DNA of 64,000 nucleotides, from positions 1,053,324-1,117,323 of the forward strand of contig NZ_LS990887.1 in the NCBI RefSeq assembly GCF_900411315.1, given 5' to 3'. The DNA comes from Corynebacterium senegalense. GTDB lineage: Bacteria > Actinomycetota > Actinomycetes > Mycobacteriales > Mycobacteriaceae. The translations under genes and the position numbers were made by a program. Every line of letters starts with the position of its first letter. Position 1 is the first letter of the stretch. The notes below the pieces were generated by a model. It was not told the origin of the DNA and ran no database searches. It saw only the letters and a list, made by a program, of their open reading frames with translations. Positions 9,177 to 18,395 of this stretch are shown here, piece after piece.

Positions 9177-9722
9177 CTACTTCTTCAGCTGCGCCATCGC
9201 GCGGGCGTTGACCTCGTCGACATCGCCCACCGCGTCGATGTTGATGATCGCGTCGCCATAGTGCTCGATGAGCGGCGCAGTCTCGTCGCGGTACACGCCG
9301 AGGCGCGTGCGGATGGTCTCCTCGTTGTCGTCGGCGCGGCCGCGGGCGAGCATGCGCTCCACCACCACGTCCTCGTCGACGACAAAGTTGAGCACGCCGT
9401 CAAGGGCGACGCCCTTCTTCTCCAGGAGGTCGGCGAGGATGTCCGCCTGTTCCACGGTGCGCGGGAAGCCGTCGAGGAGGAAGCCGTCCTTGGCGTCGTC
9501 CTCGTTCAGGCGGGCCTCAACCATGCGGGCGGTGACATCGGTGGGCACGAGCTTGCCGGCGTCGATGTACTGCTTCGCCTCCACGCCCAGGGGCGTGCCC
9601 TCGCCGATGTTGGCGCGGAACAGGTCGCCCGTGGAGATGTGCGGGACGCCGAGCTTTTCGGAGAGGATGGCGGCCTGGGTGCCCTTGCCGGCACCGGGAG
9701 GGCCAAGGAGAACGAGACGCAT
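9177..9722 (-). CDS. adk: Adenylate kinase
   Basis: Catalyses ATP + AMP = 2 ADP. 181 aa, the short form without the inserted zinc LID domain, usual in actinobacteria. P-loop GPPGAGKGT at residues 7-15, AMP-site motif DGFPRT, and a compact lid ([10 protein letters not shown]). The ATG overlaps the secY stop codon by one base (TAATG), indicating translational coupling. Confidence 0.96.
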   Translation of the reverse strand: MRLVLLGPPGAGKGTQAAILSEKLGVPHISTGDLFRANIGEGTPLGVEAKQYIDAGKLVPTDVTARMVEARLNEDDAKDGFLLDGFPRTVEQADILADLLEKKGVALDGVLNFVVDEDVVVERMLARGRADDNEETIRTRLGVYRDETAPLIEHYGDAIINIDAVGDVDEVNARAMAQLKK

Positions 9723-11050
9723 TATCGCAGAAGTCCTTCGTAGTTGGATTGCAGGAGCTGGGATTCAATTTGCTTGACCGTGGTCAGCGCCACGGACACC
9801 ATAATCAGGATAGCGGTGCCGCCGAAGGCGCTCATACCCATCTGGCCCGTGCCGGAGATGCCGGCGTCGAGGGCGAGGTTCGGCAGGATCGCGATGAGCG
9901 CCAGGTAGAGGGCGCCGACGAAGAGGAGTCGGTTCATCACGAAGCCGAGGTACTCGGCCGTCGGGCGGCCCGGGCGGATGCCGGGGATGAAGCCGCCGTA
10001 CTTCTTCATGTTCTCCGCCTGCTCGACCGGGTCGTACTGGATGGAGACGTAGAAGTACGAGAAGAAGATGATCATGGCGAAGTAGGCCACGATGTACTGC
10101 CAGGAGCCGGGGTTCTGCAGCCACGCCATGACGTTGTTCATCCACCAGTTGTCGGGCGGGCTCGGCTTGTTCATGGTGACGATCTGGGTGATCAGCACCG
10201 GCACGTACATGAGCGAGGAGGCGAAGATCACGGGGATGACGCCCGCCTGGTTGACCTTCAGCGGCAGGTAGGTGGACGAGCCGCCGTACTGGCGCCGCCC
10301 CACCATGCGCTTGGCGTACTGCACCGGGATGCGGCGCTGGCCCTGCTCGACGAAGATGATGCCCACGACGAGGACGACGACGGCGGCGAGGACGAGGCCG
10401 AAGGTCACGCCGCCGGACTGCGTCAGGATCGTCGCGCCCTGGGCGGGGATCTGGGTGGCAATGCCGGCGAAGATGAGCAGCGACATGCCGTTGCCCACGC
10501 CCTTCTCGGTGATGATCTCGCCCAGCCACATGATGAGGATCGCGCCGGCGGTCATCACGATGATCATCATGATCAGCGTCCAGACGCTGCGGTCCTCGAC
10601 GAGCACCGGCATCCCCTGGCCGAGGAGCTGTTCACGGTCGGCCAGGGCCACGATGCCAGCGGACTGGAGCAGGGCCAGCCCGACGGTGAGGTAGCGGGTG
10701 TACTGGGTCATCTTCGCCTGGCCCGCCTGCCCCTCCTTCTTCAGCTCCTCGAACTTGGGGATCACGACGGTGAGCAGCTGCACGATGATCGACGCCGTGA
10801 TGTAGGGCATGATGCCGATGGCGAAGATCGACAGCTGCAGCAGCGCGCCGCCGGAGAACAGGCCGATGATGGAGAACATCGTCGCCTGGTCGCCCTGCGA
10901 GATGTCGTTGAGGCGCTGGCTGATGAGCGCATAATCCACGCCGGGCGTGGGGATCTGGGCGCCGACGCGGTAGAGAATGATCAGCGCGAGGGAGATGAGA
11001 ATCTTTTTGCGCAGATCGGGGTCTTTGAACGCCTGAACGATTGCGGACAC
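9722..11050 (-). CDS. secY: Preprotein translocase subunit SecY
   Basis: Channel-forming core of the Sec translocon; partners with SecE (also in this window) and SecG. 442 aa with ten hydrophobic segments. Family motifs include the first cytoplasmic/TM1 segment [25 protein letters not shown] in the plug region and the C6 loop [17 protein letters not shown] chose GTG 11050 because of its AGGAGG site at good distance and the fit of the N-terminus ([14 protein letters not shown]); an upstream ATG at 11098 would add 16 residues. It heads secY-adk-map and is separated from rplO by a gene on the other strand. Confidence 0.96.
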   Translation of the reverse strand: MSAIVQAFKDPDLRKKILISLALIILYRVGAQIPTPGVDYALISQRLNDISQGDQATMFSIIGLFSGGALLQLSIFAIGIMPYITASIIVQLLTVVIPKFEELKKEGQAGQAKMTQYTRYLTVGLALLQSAGIVALADREQLLGQGMPVLVEDRSVWTLIMMIIVMTAGAILIMWLGEIITEKGVGNGMSLLIFAGIATQIPAQGATILTQSGGVTFGLVLAAVVVLVVGIIFVEQGQRRIPVQYAKRMVGRRQYGGSSTYLPLKVNQAGVIPVIFASSLMYVPVLITQIVTMNKPSPPDNWWMNNVMAWLQNPGSWQYIVAYFAMIIFFSYFYVSIQYDPVEQAENMKKYGGFIPGIRPGRPTAEYLGFVMNRLLFVGALYLALIAILPNLALDAGISGTGQMGMSAFGGTAILIMVSVALTTVKQIESQLLQSNYEGLLR

Positions 11051-11294
11051 TAAGCCTCCTGGCTCCCGGGAGGGCATCACCCGGAAGATAGTGGACATTT
11101 ACCGCCCGGGCCGCCCCGCCCTAGCGGTTTTCTGCGGCCCAGACAAATTTGACCCCCCTAGCCTACCAGCTGGGCGCTCACCGCTGAATTTGTGCAGCCC
11201 CTTAGTTACGCTGGGATCACCCGCGGCGGCGGAGCACGCGCCCCGCCCTCCACGATGGGAGCCACACCGGGGCCGCGTCCGGAAAGGAATCACC

Positions 11295-11828
11295 GTGGAT
11301 TCACAGCAGGGCCCCCACCCGGACTTCCGTATCGGCGACTCGGAACGCATGCAGGCGCTCGACCGCCTCACCGAGCTTTTCACAGCCGGTTACCTCGACG
11401 TCGCCGAGTTCTACGCTCGCTCGGCGACGGCGACATCCGCGACCCGCGCGGGTGAGCTCGACGCACTATTCGCCGATGTACCCCGGGGACGCGATCTCGC
11501 CGTTTCCCAGACGGACGGGTCCGCCGACTCCGCAACCGACGCCGAGCTCGACCGTCTCGTAGCCCGGGGGAGGAAGGTCCGCAGCGCCGACTCCCTCATC
11601 CTGGCGGGCGCGTTGATCTTCTTCTTCGTGGGTCTTTTGGTGTTCGACTGGGGATGGTCCTGGGTCGTTTTCCCCGTCGCGGCGCTGGCTGTGGCCGGGG
11701 TGCGCGGCCTCGTCGGCCTCGGCGACGAGGAGGAGGAGCTGTTCGAAGAGCTGGACGCGGCCGAGAAGGAAAAGCGCGCGAAGCGCCTGCGCATTGCAAT
11801 GGAGCGCCGGAAGGAGCTCGAGGGCTGA
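11295..11828 (+). CDS. DUF1707 membrane protein
   Basis: 177 aa from GTG 11295 (GGAAAGG site upstream). Residues ~12-62 form a DUF1707/SHOCT-like domain (RIGDSERMQALDRL ... LDVAEFYARSATA), followed by an acidic linker, two hydrophobic segments at about 100-118 and 122-142, and a charged coiled-coil tail rich in Glu/Lys/Arg. DUF1707 domains are common in actinobacteria and presumed to be protein-interaction modules; function unknown. It divides secY from rplO and is divergent from secY. A longer frame upstream has no family similarity and is rejected. Confidence 0.8.
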   Translation: MDSQQGPHPDFRIGDSERMQALDRLTELFTAGYLDVAEFYARSATATSATRAGELDALFADVPRGRDLAVSQTDGSADSATDAELDRLVARGRKVRSADSLILAGALIFFFVGLLVFDWGWSWVVFPVAALAVAGVRGLVGLGDEEEELFEELDAAEKEKRAKRLRIAMERRKELEG

Positions 11829-11831
11829 GCC

Positions 11832-11910
11832 GCTTTCCGACGCCAAAGGGCCGCTCCCCCGTTGCCGGGGAAGCGGCCCTCGTGGTTGCGCTGGTGGGGC
11901 GTCGCGAAGC
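11832..11910. repeat. Inverted pair of GCTTNNCGACGCC motif flanking a terminator
   Basis: GCTTTCCGACGCCA (11832-11845) and, in opposite orientation, GGGGCGTCGCGAAGC (11896-11910) flank the terminator hairpin at 11847-11880. They are variants of a motif that recurs between genes throughout this window. Confidence 0.45.
11847..11880. terminator. Hairpin between convergent DUF1707 gene and rplO
   Basis: AGGGCCGCT.CCCC pairs with GGGGAAGCGGCCCT around a short loop. On the minus strand it is followed by CCCTTTGG, so it probably ends the rpsH-rplO operon and may serve the convergent plus-strand gene as well. Confidence 0.65.
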
Positions 11911-12357
11911 TTAAGCCTCGGTGACGGACCCTCCGGCGGCCTCGATCTTCTCGACCGCGGACTTGGAGAACTTGGTCGCGGTGACGTCGAGCTTGACGCT
12001 CAGGTCGCCGTTACCGAGAACCTTGACCGGCTGGTTCTTGCGCACCAGGCCGGCTGCGACGATGTCCGCAACGGTGACGGTGCCGCCGTTGGGGAACTTC
12101 TCGGCCAGGTCGGCAACGTTGACGACCTGGTACTCGACGCGGTTCGGGTTCTTGAAGCCCTTGAGCTTCGGCAGACGCATGTGCAGCGGCATCTGGCCAC
12201 CCTCGAAAGCAGCGGAAACCTGCTTGCGAGCGCCGGTGCCCTTGGTGCCGCGGCCTGCGGTCTTGCCCTTGGAGGCCTCACCGCGGCCAACGCGGGTCTT
12301 GGCCTTGTTCGCGCCCTTTGCCGGGCGCAGATCATGGAGCTTGATGATGTCAGCCAT
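11911..12357 (-). CDS. rplO: 50S ribosomal protein L15
   Basis: Late-assembly 23S rRNA binding protein. 148 aa from ATG 12357 ([20 protein letters not shown]), with the glycine-rich N-terminal stretch [19 protein letters not shown]. An in-frame start at 12462 would run through rpmD and is rejected. Last gene of rpsH-rplF-rplR-rpsE-rpmD-rplO, 7 nt after rpmD. Confidence 0.97.
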   Translation of the reverse strand: MADIIKLHDLRPAKGANKAKTRVGRGEASKGKTAGRGTKGTGARKQVSAAFEGGQMPLHMRLPKLKGFKNPNRVEYQVVNVADLAEKFPNGGTVTVADIVAAGLVRKNQPVKVLGNGDLSVKLDVTATKFSKSAVEKIEAAGGSVTEA

Positions 12358-12364
12358 GTTTTCT

Positions 12365-12550
12365 CTACTCCCCTGCAACTTCTTCAACGGTGACGAGGTG
12401 GCGCACCTTGAGGATCTGGCCGCGGGTGGCAGCGTTGTCCTTCTTGACAACGGACTGGCCAATCTTGCGCAGGCCGAGGGCCTCGAGGTTCTTGCGGGTC
12501 ATCGGCTTCTCGCCAACCTTGCCGTGGTGCAACGTGATCTTCAGTGCCAT
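12365..12550 (-). CDS. rpmD: 50S ribosomal protein L30
   Basis: 61 aa, canonical short bacterial L30: [16 protein letters not shown] at the start and the conserved [14 protein letters not shown]. Lies 5 nt after rpsE with a tight ribosome binding site. Confidence 0.96.
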   Translation of the reverse strand: MALKITLHHGKVGEKPMTRKNLEALGLRKIGQSVVKKDNAATRGQILKVRHLVTVEEVAGE

Positions 12551-12555
12551 TGTGC

Positions 12556-13188
12556 TTAGGCCTCCTGTCCTGCGCGGGCGCGGAGCATGCGGGCCGGGGC
12601 AACGTCCTCGATGGCCTTACCGCGCTTGGCGGCGACCTCCTCGGGGCGCACGAGCTCCTTCAGGCCGGCAACCGTGGCCTGGACTACGTTGAGGGCGTTG
12701 TCGGAGCCCAGCGACTTGGCCAGGATGTCCTGGATGCCGGCGCACTCGAGAACCGGGCGGACGGCGCCGCCGGCGATGACACCGGTACCGGGGGCAGCCG
12801 GGCGGAGCATGACGATGCCCGCGGCGGCCTCGGCCTGGACCGGGTGGGGGATGGTGCCGCCGATCATCGGGACGCGGAAGAAGTTCTTGCGAGCCTCCTC
12901 GGCACCCTTCTGGATTGCGGCCGGGACTTCCTTGGCCTTGCCGTAGCCGACGCCGACCAAGCCCTCACCGTCGCCGACGACGACGAGTGCGGTGAAGGAC
13001 ATGTTGCGGCCGCCCTTGACGGTCTTGGCCACGCGGTTGATGGTGATGACGCGCTCGATGTACTTGTCGCGCTCGTCGTTCTGGTTGCGGCGGTCGTCAC
13101 GACGGCCGCGGCCGCCACGCTCGTTGCTGCGGTTGTTGTTCTGGTTGTCGGCGGAGCGCCCGCCGTCACGCCGTTCACGTTCGGCCAT
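12556..13188 (-). CDS. rpsE: 30S ribosomal protein S5
   Basis: Decoding-fidelity protein at the mRNA entry site. 210 aa. Residues 1-40 form an Arg/Asn/Asp-rich low-complexity extension ([18 protein letters not shown]) before the canonical double-stranded RNA-binding domain ([18 protein letters not shown]) and C-terminal domain. Such extensions are usual in corynebacteria. The spectinomycin loop (VKGGRN) shows no deletion. Confidence 0.97.
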   Translation of the reverse strand: MAERERRDGGRSADNQNNNRSNERGGRGRRDDRRNQNDERDKYIERVITINRVAKTVKGGRNMSFTALVVVGDGEGLVGVGYGKAKEVPAAIQKGAEEARKNFFRVPMIGGTIPHPVQAEAAAGIVMLRPAAPGTGVIAGGAVRPVLECAGIQDILAKSLGSDNALNVVQATVAGLKELVRPEEVAAKRGKAIEDVAPARMLRARAGQEA

Positions 13189-13228
13189 TACGCGATCCTT
13201 CCGTTGGTGGTGATGATTGCGGTGATCA

Positions 13229-13633
13229 TTAGAACTTCAGACCACCTTCACGAGCTGCGTCCGCCAGGGCCGCGATGCGGCCGTGGTACTTGTAGCCGGC
13301 GCGGTCGAAGACAACCGTTTCGATGCCGGCAGCCTTGGCGCGCTCGGCGGCGAGCTGGCCAACCTTGGCGGCCTTGTCCTTCTTGTCGCCCTCGAGGGTG
13401 CGCACGTCCGGCTCCATGGAGGAGGCGGAGACGAGGGTGTGGCCAGCGAGGTCGTCGATGATCTGGACGTGCATGTGGCGAGACGAGCGGTGCACGACGA
13501 GACGCGGGGTCTCCGGGGTGCCGCGCAGGGTCTTGCGGATGCGGTTGTGGCGACGCACGCGGGCCTCGCGGCGGCGCGAGGAGATGTCGCGGCCGACCGG
13601 GGTGCGCTTGGTGTTCTCTGCGGTGTTGCTCAT
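13229..13633 (-). CDS. rplR: 50S ribosomal protein L18
   Basis: 5S rRNA-binding protein of the central protuberance. 134 aa, with [18 protein letters not shown] and the C-terminal [20 protein letters not shown]. Two nt from rplF; 40 nt before rpsE. Confidence 0.97.
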   Translation of the reverse strand: MSNTAENTKRTPVGRDISSRRREARVRRHNRIRKTLRGTPETPRLVVHRSSRHMHVQIIDDLAGHTLVSASSMEPDVRTLEGDKKDKAAKVGQLAAERAKAAGIETVVFDRAGYKYHGRIAALADAAREGGLKF

Positions 13634-13635
13634 GA

Positions 13636-14172
13636 TTACTTACCCGTCTTTCCGACCTTGCGGCGAACCTGCTCGCCTGCGTAGCGGATGCCCTTGCCCT
13701 TGTAGGGGTCATCCTTGCGCAGTCGGCGGATGTTAGCCGCGATCTGGCCAACCTGCTGCTTGTCAATGCCCTCGATCGAGAACTTGGTGTTGCCGTCGAC
13801 GGCGAAGGTGATGCCCTCCGGCGCCTCGATCAGAACGGGGTGCGAGTAGCCCAGGGAGAACTCGAGGTTCTTGCCCTTGAGCTGGACACGGTAACCAACA
13901 CCGAAGATCTCCATGTTGATCTTGTAGCCCTCGGTCACGCCGACAACGATGTTGTTGACCAGCGAGCGGGACAGGCCGTGCAGAGCGCGGTTGTTGCGGT
14001 GGTCGTCCGGACGGGACACCACGATCTCGTTGTCCTCGACGGACGCGGTGATCGGAGCCGGAAGCTCCAGGGTCATGGTGCCCTTCGGGCCCTTGACCTG
14101 GACGCTCTGGCCGTTGATTGTGGTCTCGACGCCATTCGGGATGGCGATGGGTGCTTTACCTACACGCGACAT
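13636..14172 (-). CDS. rplF: 50S ribosomal protein L6
   Basis: Large-subunit protein near the factor-binding site. 178 aa, with N-terminal [16 protein letters not shown] and the C-terminal [21 protein letters not shown] signature. 18 nt after rpsH. Confidence 0.97.
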   Translation of the reverse strand: MSRVGKAPIAIPNGVETTINGQSVQVKGPKGTMTLELPAPITASVEDNEIVVSRPDDHRNNRALHGLSRSLVNNIVVGVTEGYKINMEIFGVGYRVQLKGKNLEFSLGYSHPVLIEAPEGITFAVDGNTKFSIEGIDKQQVGQIAANIRRLRKDDPYKGKGIRYAGEQVRRKVGKTGK

Positions 14173-14190
14173 AGTCTTTCCAACCTCCCT

Positions 14191-14589
14191 TTACCAGACG
14201 TAGGCGAGGACTTCCCCACCTACGCCCTTCTCCTGGGCCTGACGGTCGGTCAGGAGGCCCTGCGACGTGGAGATGATGGCCACGCCAAGGCCGCCGAGAA
14301 CCTGCGGCAGGTCGTTCGACTTTGCGTACACGCGCAGACCCGGCTTGGACACGCGGCGCAGTCCGGCGATGGACGCCTCGCGGGTCGGGCCGTACTTGAG
14401 GTCGAGGGTGAGCTGCTTGCCCACCTTCGCGTCCTCAACCTTGTAGTCGGCGATGTAGCCCTCCTGCTTCAGGATCTCGGCGATGGACGCCTTGATCTTC
14501 GAGGAAGGCATGGACACGGTCTCGTGGTGCGCATTGTTTGCGTTGCGCACGCGAGACAGCATGTCTGCGATCGGATCAGTCATGGTCAT
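14191..14589 (-). CDS. rpsH: 30S ribosomal protein S8
   Basis: Binds helix 21 of 16S rRNA. 132 aa from ATG 14589 ([18 protein letters not shown]), with the C-terminal signature [29 protein letters not shown] site lies upstream; an ATG at 14667 would add 26 unconserved residues. It heads its own cluster: rpsN (S14), which usually separates rplE from rpsH, is absent from both halves of the split spc cluster. Confidence 0.97.
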   Translation of the reverse strand: MTMTDPIADMLSRVRNANNAHHETVSMPSSKIKASIAEILKQEGYIADYKVEDAKVGKQLTLDLKYGPTREASIAGLRRVSKPGLRVYAKSNDLPQVLGGLGVAIISTSQGLLTDRQAQEKGVGGEVLAYVW

Positions 14590-14955
14590 AGGATGTGACC
14601 GTTTACCTTTCTCGTTGCGGTTCCCTGGCCCACCTCGACCGGGCCCGCTGAGCGGGACCCAAGTCACGTTTGCCGTGTGATCTGTCGGGGGCTACTCCAC
14701 GCTCCCCACGCTCAATAACGTGGGGCGCTCGCCGCCACCCTCGCACCCGGTCCGCATTTCGGCGGGGGGCCTGCAACAAAGTTGGATGTTCAAATGTTCT
14801 TCGGCCGCGCGCACGAAAGTACCGGCGCGCAAGTCCGACCGCTCACGTTACCTCGCCGCACGCCGAAAAAGCAATTCGCTTCTCGACGCCCCATCGCCGC
14901 CTTTCCCCAGGGTGGCGGCGCGCGGGCGTCGTGAAGCTCCGGCGGCGCGCCCGGT
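14590..14955. other. Gene-free leader of the rpsH cluster
   Basis: This 366-nt interval holds the transcription start region for rpsH. I see a CCCCACG/CGTGGGG hairpin (14704-14725) in the probable leader, and a long hairpin built from two copies of the intergenic GCTTNNCGACGCCC motif (14878-14936). No promoter hexamers could be assigned with confidence and no gene is visible. Confidence 0.5.
14878..14936. repeat. Inverted pair of GCTTNNCGACGCCC motif forming a long hairpin
   Basis: GCTTCTCGACGCCCC (14878-14892) faces GGGCGTCGTGAAGC (ending 14936). Between them CGCCGCC pairs with GGCGGCG, giving outer and inner stems of one hairpin. There is no T run. It lies just downstream of the lipase remnant. 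Confidence 0.5.
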
Positions 14956-15836
14956 CTAGAACGGCGGCGCGAACCCGCCGCCGCCCAGCAGGGGCACGAA
15001 GGCCGCCGCGGCACCGCCCACGGCCGCGAGGACCAGGGCGACGAGCGCAGCGATGATGCCCGGCGGCGAGGAGCTGCCCGAGCCTTCCGTGCCGGAGCTC
15101 GGCCCCTCGGCGGAGCCCGGCGCGACGAGGCCGCTGAACAGGGGCATGCTGGAGAGCGCGGAGCTCAGGTCGATGCCCGACGAGCCCTCGTTGCCGTTCC
15201 AGTTCGTGCAGGTCAGGTTCTCGCCGAGGGCGCGGCCGTGGAAGCGGTCGAGGAGGAAGGGCATGCCGAACGCTCCGCCGCTGACGGACTGGGCCACGTG
15301 GTTGGCCTCCCCGATCGTGCCGACCTCGGGGAGGATGTCGTCGCGGTAGTACATCGCAGCGCCCTGGGTGCACCAGTTCCGCGCGAGGTCCTTGGCCTGG
15401 CCGTAGGCCACGTTGCGGTCGAAGCGGCCAGAGACGATCATCATCGGCACCTCGGGCGCCTTCCTCCCGATCAGCTGGTCATCCACCGCCCGCTGCGCCT
15501 CCGGGTACTCCTTGACCAGCTCGGAGAGCGAGCGGCCCCCTGCGATCCACTCGCGCGTCGAGGTGTAGCCGTATTCTTCCATGATCTCGTCGGTGCACAT
15601 CTCGGACAGCGCCCCGAGCGCGCTGCGGCCGTCGTCGTTGACGTTGGCCTCGACGATCTCGCCGATCTCCGGGTACCGGGCGACCAACCCGTTGATGGAG
15701 AAGCCGATCGCGCCGGCCAGGTCGGACCCGTCGATGTTGGCCATCACCGCGGTCAGGTCGGCCGGCGGCGCCGAGGCGTACCCGCCGACCAGGTCAAGGT
15801 CGGGGGCGTAGCTCGGCTGCAGCTCGGCCGCGGTCC
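14956..15836 (-). pseudogene. 5'-truncated secretory lipase (LIP family) remnant
   Basis: The last ~290 residues of a secreted lipase of the PF03583 type are intact in frame, from AAELQPSYAPDLDLVGGYAS to a Ser/Gly/Pro linker and a C-terminal membrane segment (GIIAALVALVLAAVGGAAAA). The His region (GEANHVAQ) and the Asp region (SGRFDRNVAYG) of the triad are present. The N-terminal half, including the signal peptide and the Gly-x-Ser-x-Gly nucleophile motif that should directly precede AAELQP, is missing: upstream of ~15836 the sequence is unrelated and within 40 nt becomes the 3' end of the DUF2786 gene. The open frame continues to 16191 but only as an Arg-rich shadow of that gene. I read this as a deletion remnant. 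Confidence 0.7.
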
Positions 15837-15875
15837 GTCCCCGCCTTCGCCCCCGACGCCGGGATCTACCCGGTC

Positions 15876-16595
15876 TTACCTTGGAAGAGCGGGGCGCGAG
15901 CGCACCCTTTCCTGGCCGAGGTCGGTCCTGTCGCCGGCGTCGAGGCCGCTGCCGTACGCCCGGCCGTCGTAGGTCCGCCGCGCCCGCGACGCCGTCAGAT
16001 GCAGCCCGAGGTCGCGGGCGTAGTCCTCCTGGGCCTGTTCGGCGCGCCGCAGGTCGTCGAAAAGCGCCAGCGAATAGCGCCCGTCCGTTTCGGCTATCGT
16101 CTCCTCCGCCGCCCCGAGCCTCCTGCCGATGGCCTGCGAGAACCCCAGCATGAAGGAGCGGCGCTTGACCACGGTCGAGCAGTCGTACCACCCCTCGGAG
16201 ACGTGCTTGCGCGCCCCGACGATCATCACCGGGTTGAGCAGCGCGTACAGCATCTCCACCCGCTGCATGTGCCGCGCCGACCCGAAGACGGTTGCGGAGG
16301 GAGTCCTCGTCGAACGGTGGAGCTTCTGCTGGAAACCGGTGCAGTGCAGCGCCCCGGCGATCGCGAGCAGCAGCGCAGCCTGCATGTCCGTGTAGGCTCC
16401 CGCGAACTCGAAGGTCCTGCGCACCACGTCGTCACGCTCGTCGGGTCTTTCCACGTCGCGCTCGTCGAACCCGTAGGCGGCCATGATCTCGAAGGCGCGG
16501 TCGTAGAAGACCTCCCCCTCCGGCGTCCCTTCGCGGTCGGCGGCCTGGTTGAGCAGCTTGCGCACCCTGTCCTTGATCTTGTCGATGTCCCTCAC
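15876..16595 (-). CDS. DUF2786 domain protein
   Basis: 239 aa from GTG 16595, which has a GAGGGGGGAAG ribosome binding site; longer in-frame starts up to 16769 run into the promoter of the neighbouring gene. The N-terminal ~40 residues match DUF2786 (DKIKDRVRKLLNQAADREGTP ... AFEIMAAYGFDE), and the C-terminus has the family-typical RAYGSGLDAGDRTDLG. DUF2786 proteins are widespread in actinobacteria and phages; no function is established. Its 3' end abuts the lipase remnant. Confidence 0.8.
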   Translation of the reverse strand: MRDIDKIKDRVRKLLNQAADREGTPEGEVFYDRAFEIMAAYGFDERDVERPDERDDVVRRTFEFAGAYTDMQAALLLAIAGALHCTGFQQKLHRSTRTPSATVFGSARHMQRVEMLYALLNPVMIVGARKHVSEGWYDCSTVVKRRSFMLGFSQAIGRRLGAAEETIAETDGRYSLALFDDLRRAEQAQEDYARDLGLHLTASRARRTYDGRAYGSGLDAGDRTDLGQERVRSRPALPR

Positions 16596-16701
16596 GGGTC
16601 TTCCCCCCTCTGTTGTTTTCGGCGGCGCCACCGGCGGCGCACACGCACTGAGGGCAGTTGTAGAACACGCGGCCGACACGGCACTCGCCGGAACCCGCAG
16701 A

Positions 16702-16744
16702 CCTGTGGATAACCCTTTCCTGGGCCTGGCCCTGTGGATAACCC
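16702..16744. repeat. Two perfect DnaA boxes inside a 14-bp direct repeat
   Basis: CCTGTGGATAACCC occurs at 16702-16715 and again at 16731-16744. Each contains TGTGGATAA, the complement of the consensus DnaA box TTATCCACA. Both face the same way, 29 bp apart, in the spacer between two divergent genes. Confidence 0.6.
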
Positions 16745-16768
16745 GGGCCGCATGTCCGGGCAGTGGCA

Positions 16769-16780
16769 TAGTCTTGCGGT
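16769..16780 (+). promoter_or_regulatory. -10 box for leaderless AhpD-like gene operon
   Basis: TAGTCT (16769-16774) then 6 nt to the ATG at 16781. No ribosome binding site is present. It drives the AhpD-like, DUF6457 and fdhD genes and lies 25 nt after the second DnaA box. Confidence 0.5.
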
Positions 16781-17263
16781 ATGGCTACTTCGCGTCCGCA
16801 ACTTCGGGGCGACGGGATGCGTTCCCTGCTGCCGATGGTCAAGTACTCGTCCGCCCACACACCCGAGCGCTACCGGCACCTCGTCTCGCTGCGCGCCTCC
16901 GTGATCAACGACTGTCGGGCCTGCGTGACCACGCACCGCCGTGACGCCCGCCGCGACGGCTGGTCGGAGGAGCGCATCCTGCGCGCCGAGGACTGGACGA
17001 ACCACACGGACAGCTTCGACGAGGAGGAGACGCTCGTTCTCCGACTCACCGACGCGGTCACCCACGTCGACGGCTACGAGTCCATCCCCGGCGACCTGTG
17101 GGACCGGCTCGTCGACCTGTTCGGCGTGGACGGTACGCACGACATCCTCGTGAGCATCCTGGCCATCAACACGTTCAACCGCCTGAGCATCACCACCCGG
17201 ACCGACCCGCAGGCCATCAAGGGGACCATCCCCTTCGACCACGACTACACCGCCCACCTGTAA
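16781..17263 (+). CDS. AhpD-like / carboxymuconolactone decarboxylase family protein
   Basis: 160 aa. The CxxCxxxH motif of the AhpD-like peroxidase-disulfide reductases is at Cys45-Cys48-His52 (CRACVTTH), followed by a helical domain with the typical LRLTDAVTHV. Such proteins reduce peroxides or act as alkylhydroperoxidase partners; the substrate here is unknown. It is probably leaderless and heads a tight operon (9 nt to the next gene) with DUF6457 and fdhD. Confidence 0.85.
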   Translation: MATSRPQLRGDGMRSLLPMVKYSSAHTPERYRHLVSLRASVINDCRACVTTHRRDARRDGWSEERILRAEDWTNHTDSFDEEETLVLRLTDAVTHVDGYESIPGDLWDRLVDLFGVDGTHDILVSILAINTFNRLSITTRTDPQAIKGTIPFDHDYTAHL

Positions 17264-17272
17264 AGGAGCCCC

Positions 17273-17551
17273 ATGCCCGATAAAGAGAGCCTCGCCTCCA
17301 CCCACGAGTGGCTCACCGCCGTGTCCGAAACACTCGGCGTTCCGCCCGAGTTCACCCGCGCAGCCGTCGGCCCCGTCCTCGACCTAACCGCGAACGTCGC
17401 GCACAACGGCCCCTCGCGCCCCGCCGCGCCCACCACGGCCTTCGTGCTCGGATACGCGCTGGCCCTGAAGTCCGGCGCCTCCCCCTCGGTCGACGAGCTC
17501 GACGAGCTCATCGCGGACGTCGACGCCCTCCTGGAGCGCTACGGCAAGTAG
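17273..17551 (+). CDS. DUF6457 small protein
   Basis: 92 aa from ATG 17273 with an AAAGGAG site. Helical and acidic; the pattern EWLTAVSETLGVPPE and TTAFVLGYALALKSG fits the actinobacterial DUF6457 family, often found beside molybdopterin or formate dehydrogenase maturation genes. Its stop codon is directly followed by the fdhD ATG. Function unknown; a role in molybdoenzyme maturation is inferred from context only. Confidence 0.7.
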   Translation: MPDKESLASTHEWLTAVSETLGVPPEFTRAAVGPVLDLTANVAHNGPSRPAAPTTAFVLGYALALKSGASPSVDELDELIADVDALLERYGK

Positions 17552-18388
17552 ATGGGACGCATCAACCGCAGCTTCGCCGTCACCCGCGTCACCCGCGAGG
17601 ACGGCGTCATCCGCACAGACACCCGGGCCGACACCGTCAGCGTCGAGGAGCCCCTGGAGATCCGCGCCGGCGGCACGACCCTCACCTCCACGATGCGCAC
17701 CCCCGGCCACGACATCGAGCTCGCCCACGGCTGGCTCTTCGCGGAGCGCCTCATCAGCTCGCCTGACGACGTCACCACTGCGCGCTACTGCGCCGGCGCC
17801 GTCGGCCCGGAGGGCGAGAACACCTACAACCTCCTGGACATCGACCTCGCCGGAACGGCGGCCCCCGTCACCCCGAACCTCATCCGCCTCACCCCCACCA
17901 CGAGCGCCTGTGGAGTGTGCGGCACGCAGTCCATCTCCGAGCTGCTCCACCGCACCCACGCCCCCATCGAGCCGGTGGCGCTCGACCCGGACCTGATCAT
18001 GGCCCTGCCGGGGAAGCTGAGGGAAGGCCAGAAGCAATTCCGCAAGACCGGCGGCATCCACGCCGCCGGGGCCTTCGACCTCGACGGCAATGCCCTGGTG
18101 ATTCGGGAGGACATTGGGCGCCACAACGCCGCCGACAAGGTCATCGGCCACCTCCTGCTCGAAAACAAACTGCCCGCCAAGGACACGATCCTGGTCATGT
18201 CCTCGCGGGCGTCGTTCGAGCTGGTGCAGAAAGCCGCGATGGCGGGATTCCCCGCCCTCGTCGCCGTCTCGGCCGCGTCGTCCCTCGCCGTCGAGCTGGC
18301 CCGCCAGGCGGGCATGGCGCTCGCAGGATTCGCGCGGGAGGAGCGCTTCAACCTCTACGCCGGGGCGCTGGCCGGGGGGCGTCGATAA
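17552..18388 (+). CDS. fdhD: Formate dehydrogenase accessory sulfurtransferase FdhD
   Basis: Transfers sulfur from IscS-type desulfurases to the molybdenum cofactor of formate dehydrogenase. 278 aa. The catalytic Cys loop is SACGVCG (Cys120, Cys123), and the nucleotide-binding motifs REDIGRHNAADK and SSRASFELVQKAAMAG are present. Last gene of the AhpD-DUF6457-fdhD operon. The formate dehydrogenase itself is not in this window; the formate/nitrite channel gene lies directly convergent. Confidence 0.95.
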   Translation: MGRINRSFAVTRVTREDGVIRTDTRADTVSVEEPLEIRAGGTTLTSTMRTPGHDIELAHGWLFAERLISSPDDVTTARYCAGAVGPEGENTYNLLDIDLAGTAAPVTPNLIRLTPTTSACGVCGTQSISELLHRTHAPIEPVALDPDLIMALPGKLREGQKQFRKTGGIHAAGAFDLDGNALVIREDIGRHNAADKVIGHLLLENKLPAKDTILVMSSRASFELVQKAAMAGFPALVAVSAASSLAVELARQAGMALAGFAREERFNLYAGALAGGRR

Positions 18389-18395
18389 GCGCGGC

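Noticed and set aside
11091..11294. Upstream extension of the DUF1707 gene to ATG 11091
   Set aside because: Would cover the secY promoter region, is Pro/Arg-rich and has no family match; GTG 11295 has a ribosome binding site.
14956..16191. Full 411-codon frame as an intact lipase
   Set aside because: The first ~120 codons are an Arg-rich shadow of the DUF2786 gene, with no signal peptide or nucleophile motif.
16702..16744. Replication origin
   Set aside because: Only two DnaA boxes, GC-rich, no dnaA/dnaN or AT-rich unwinding region.
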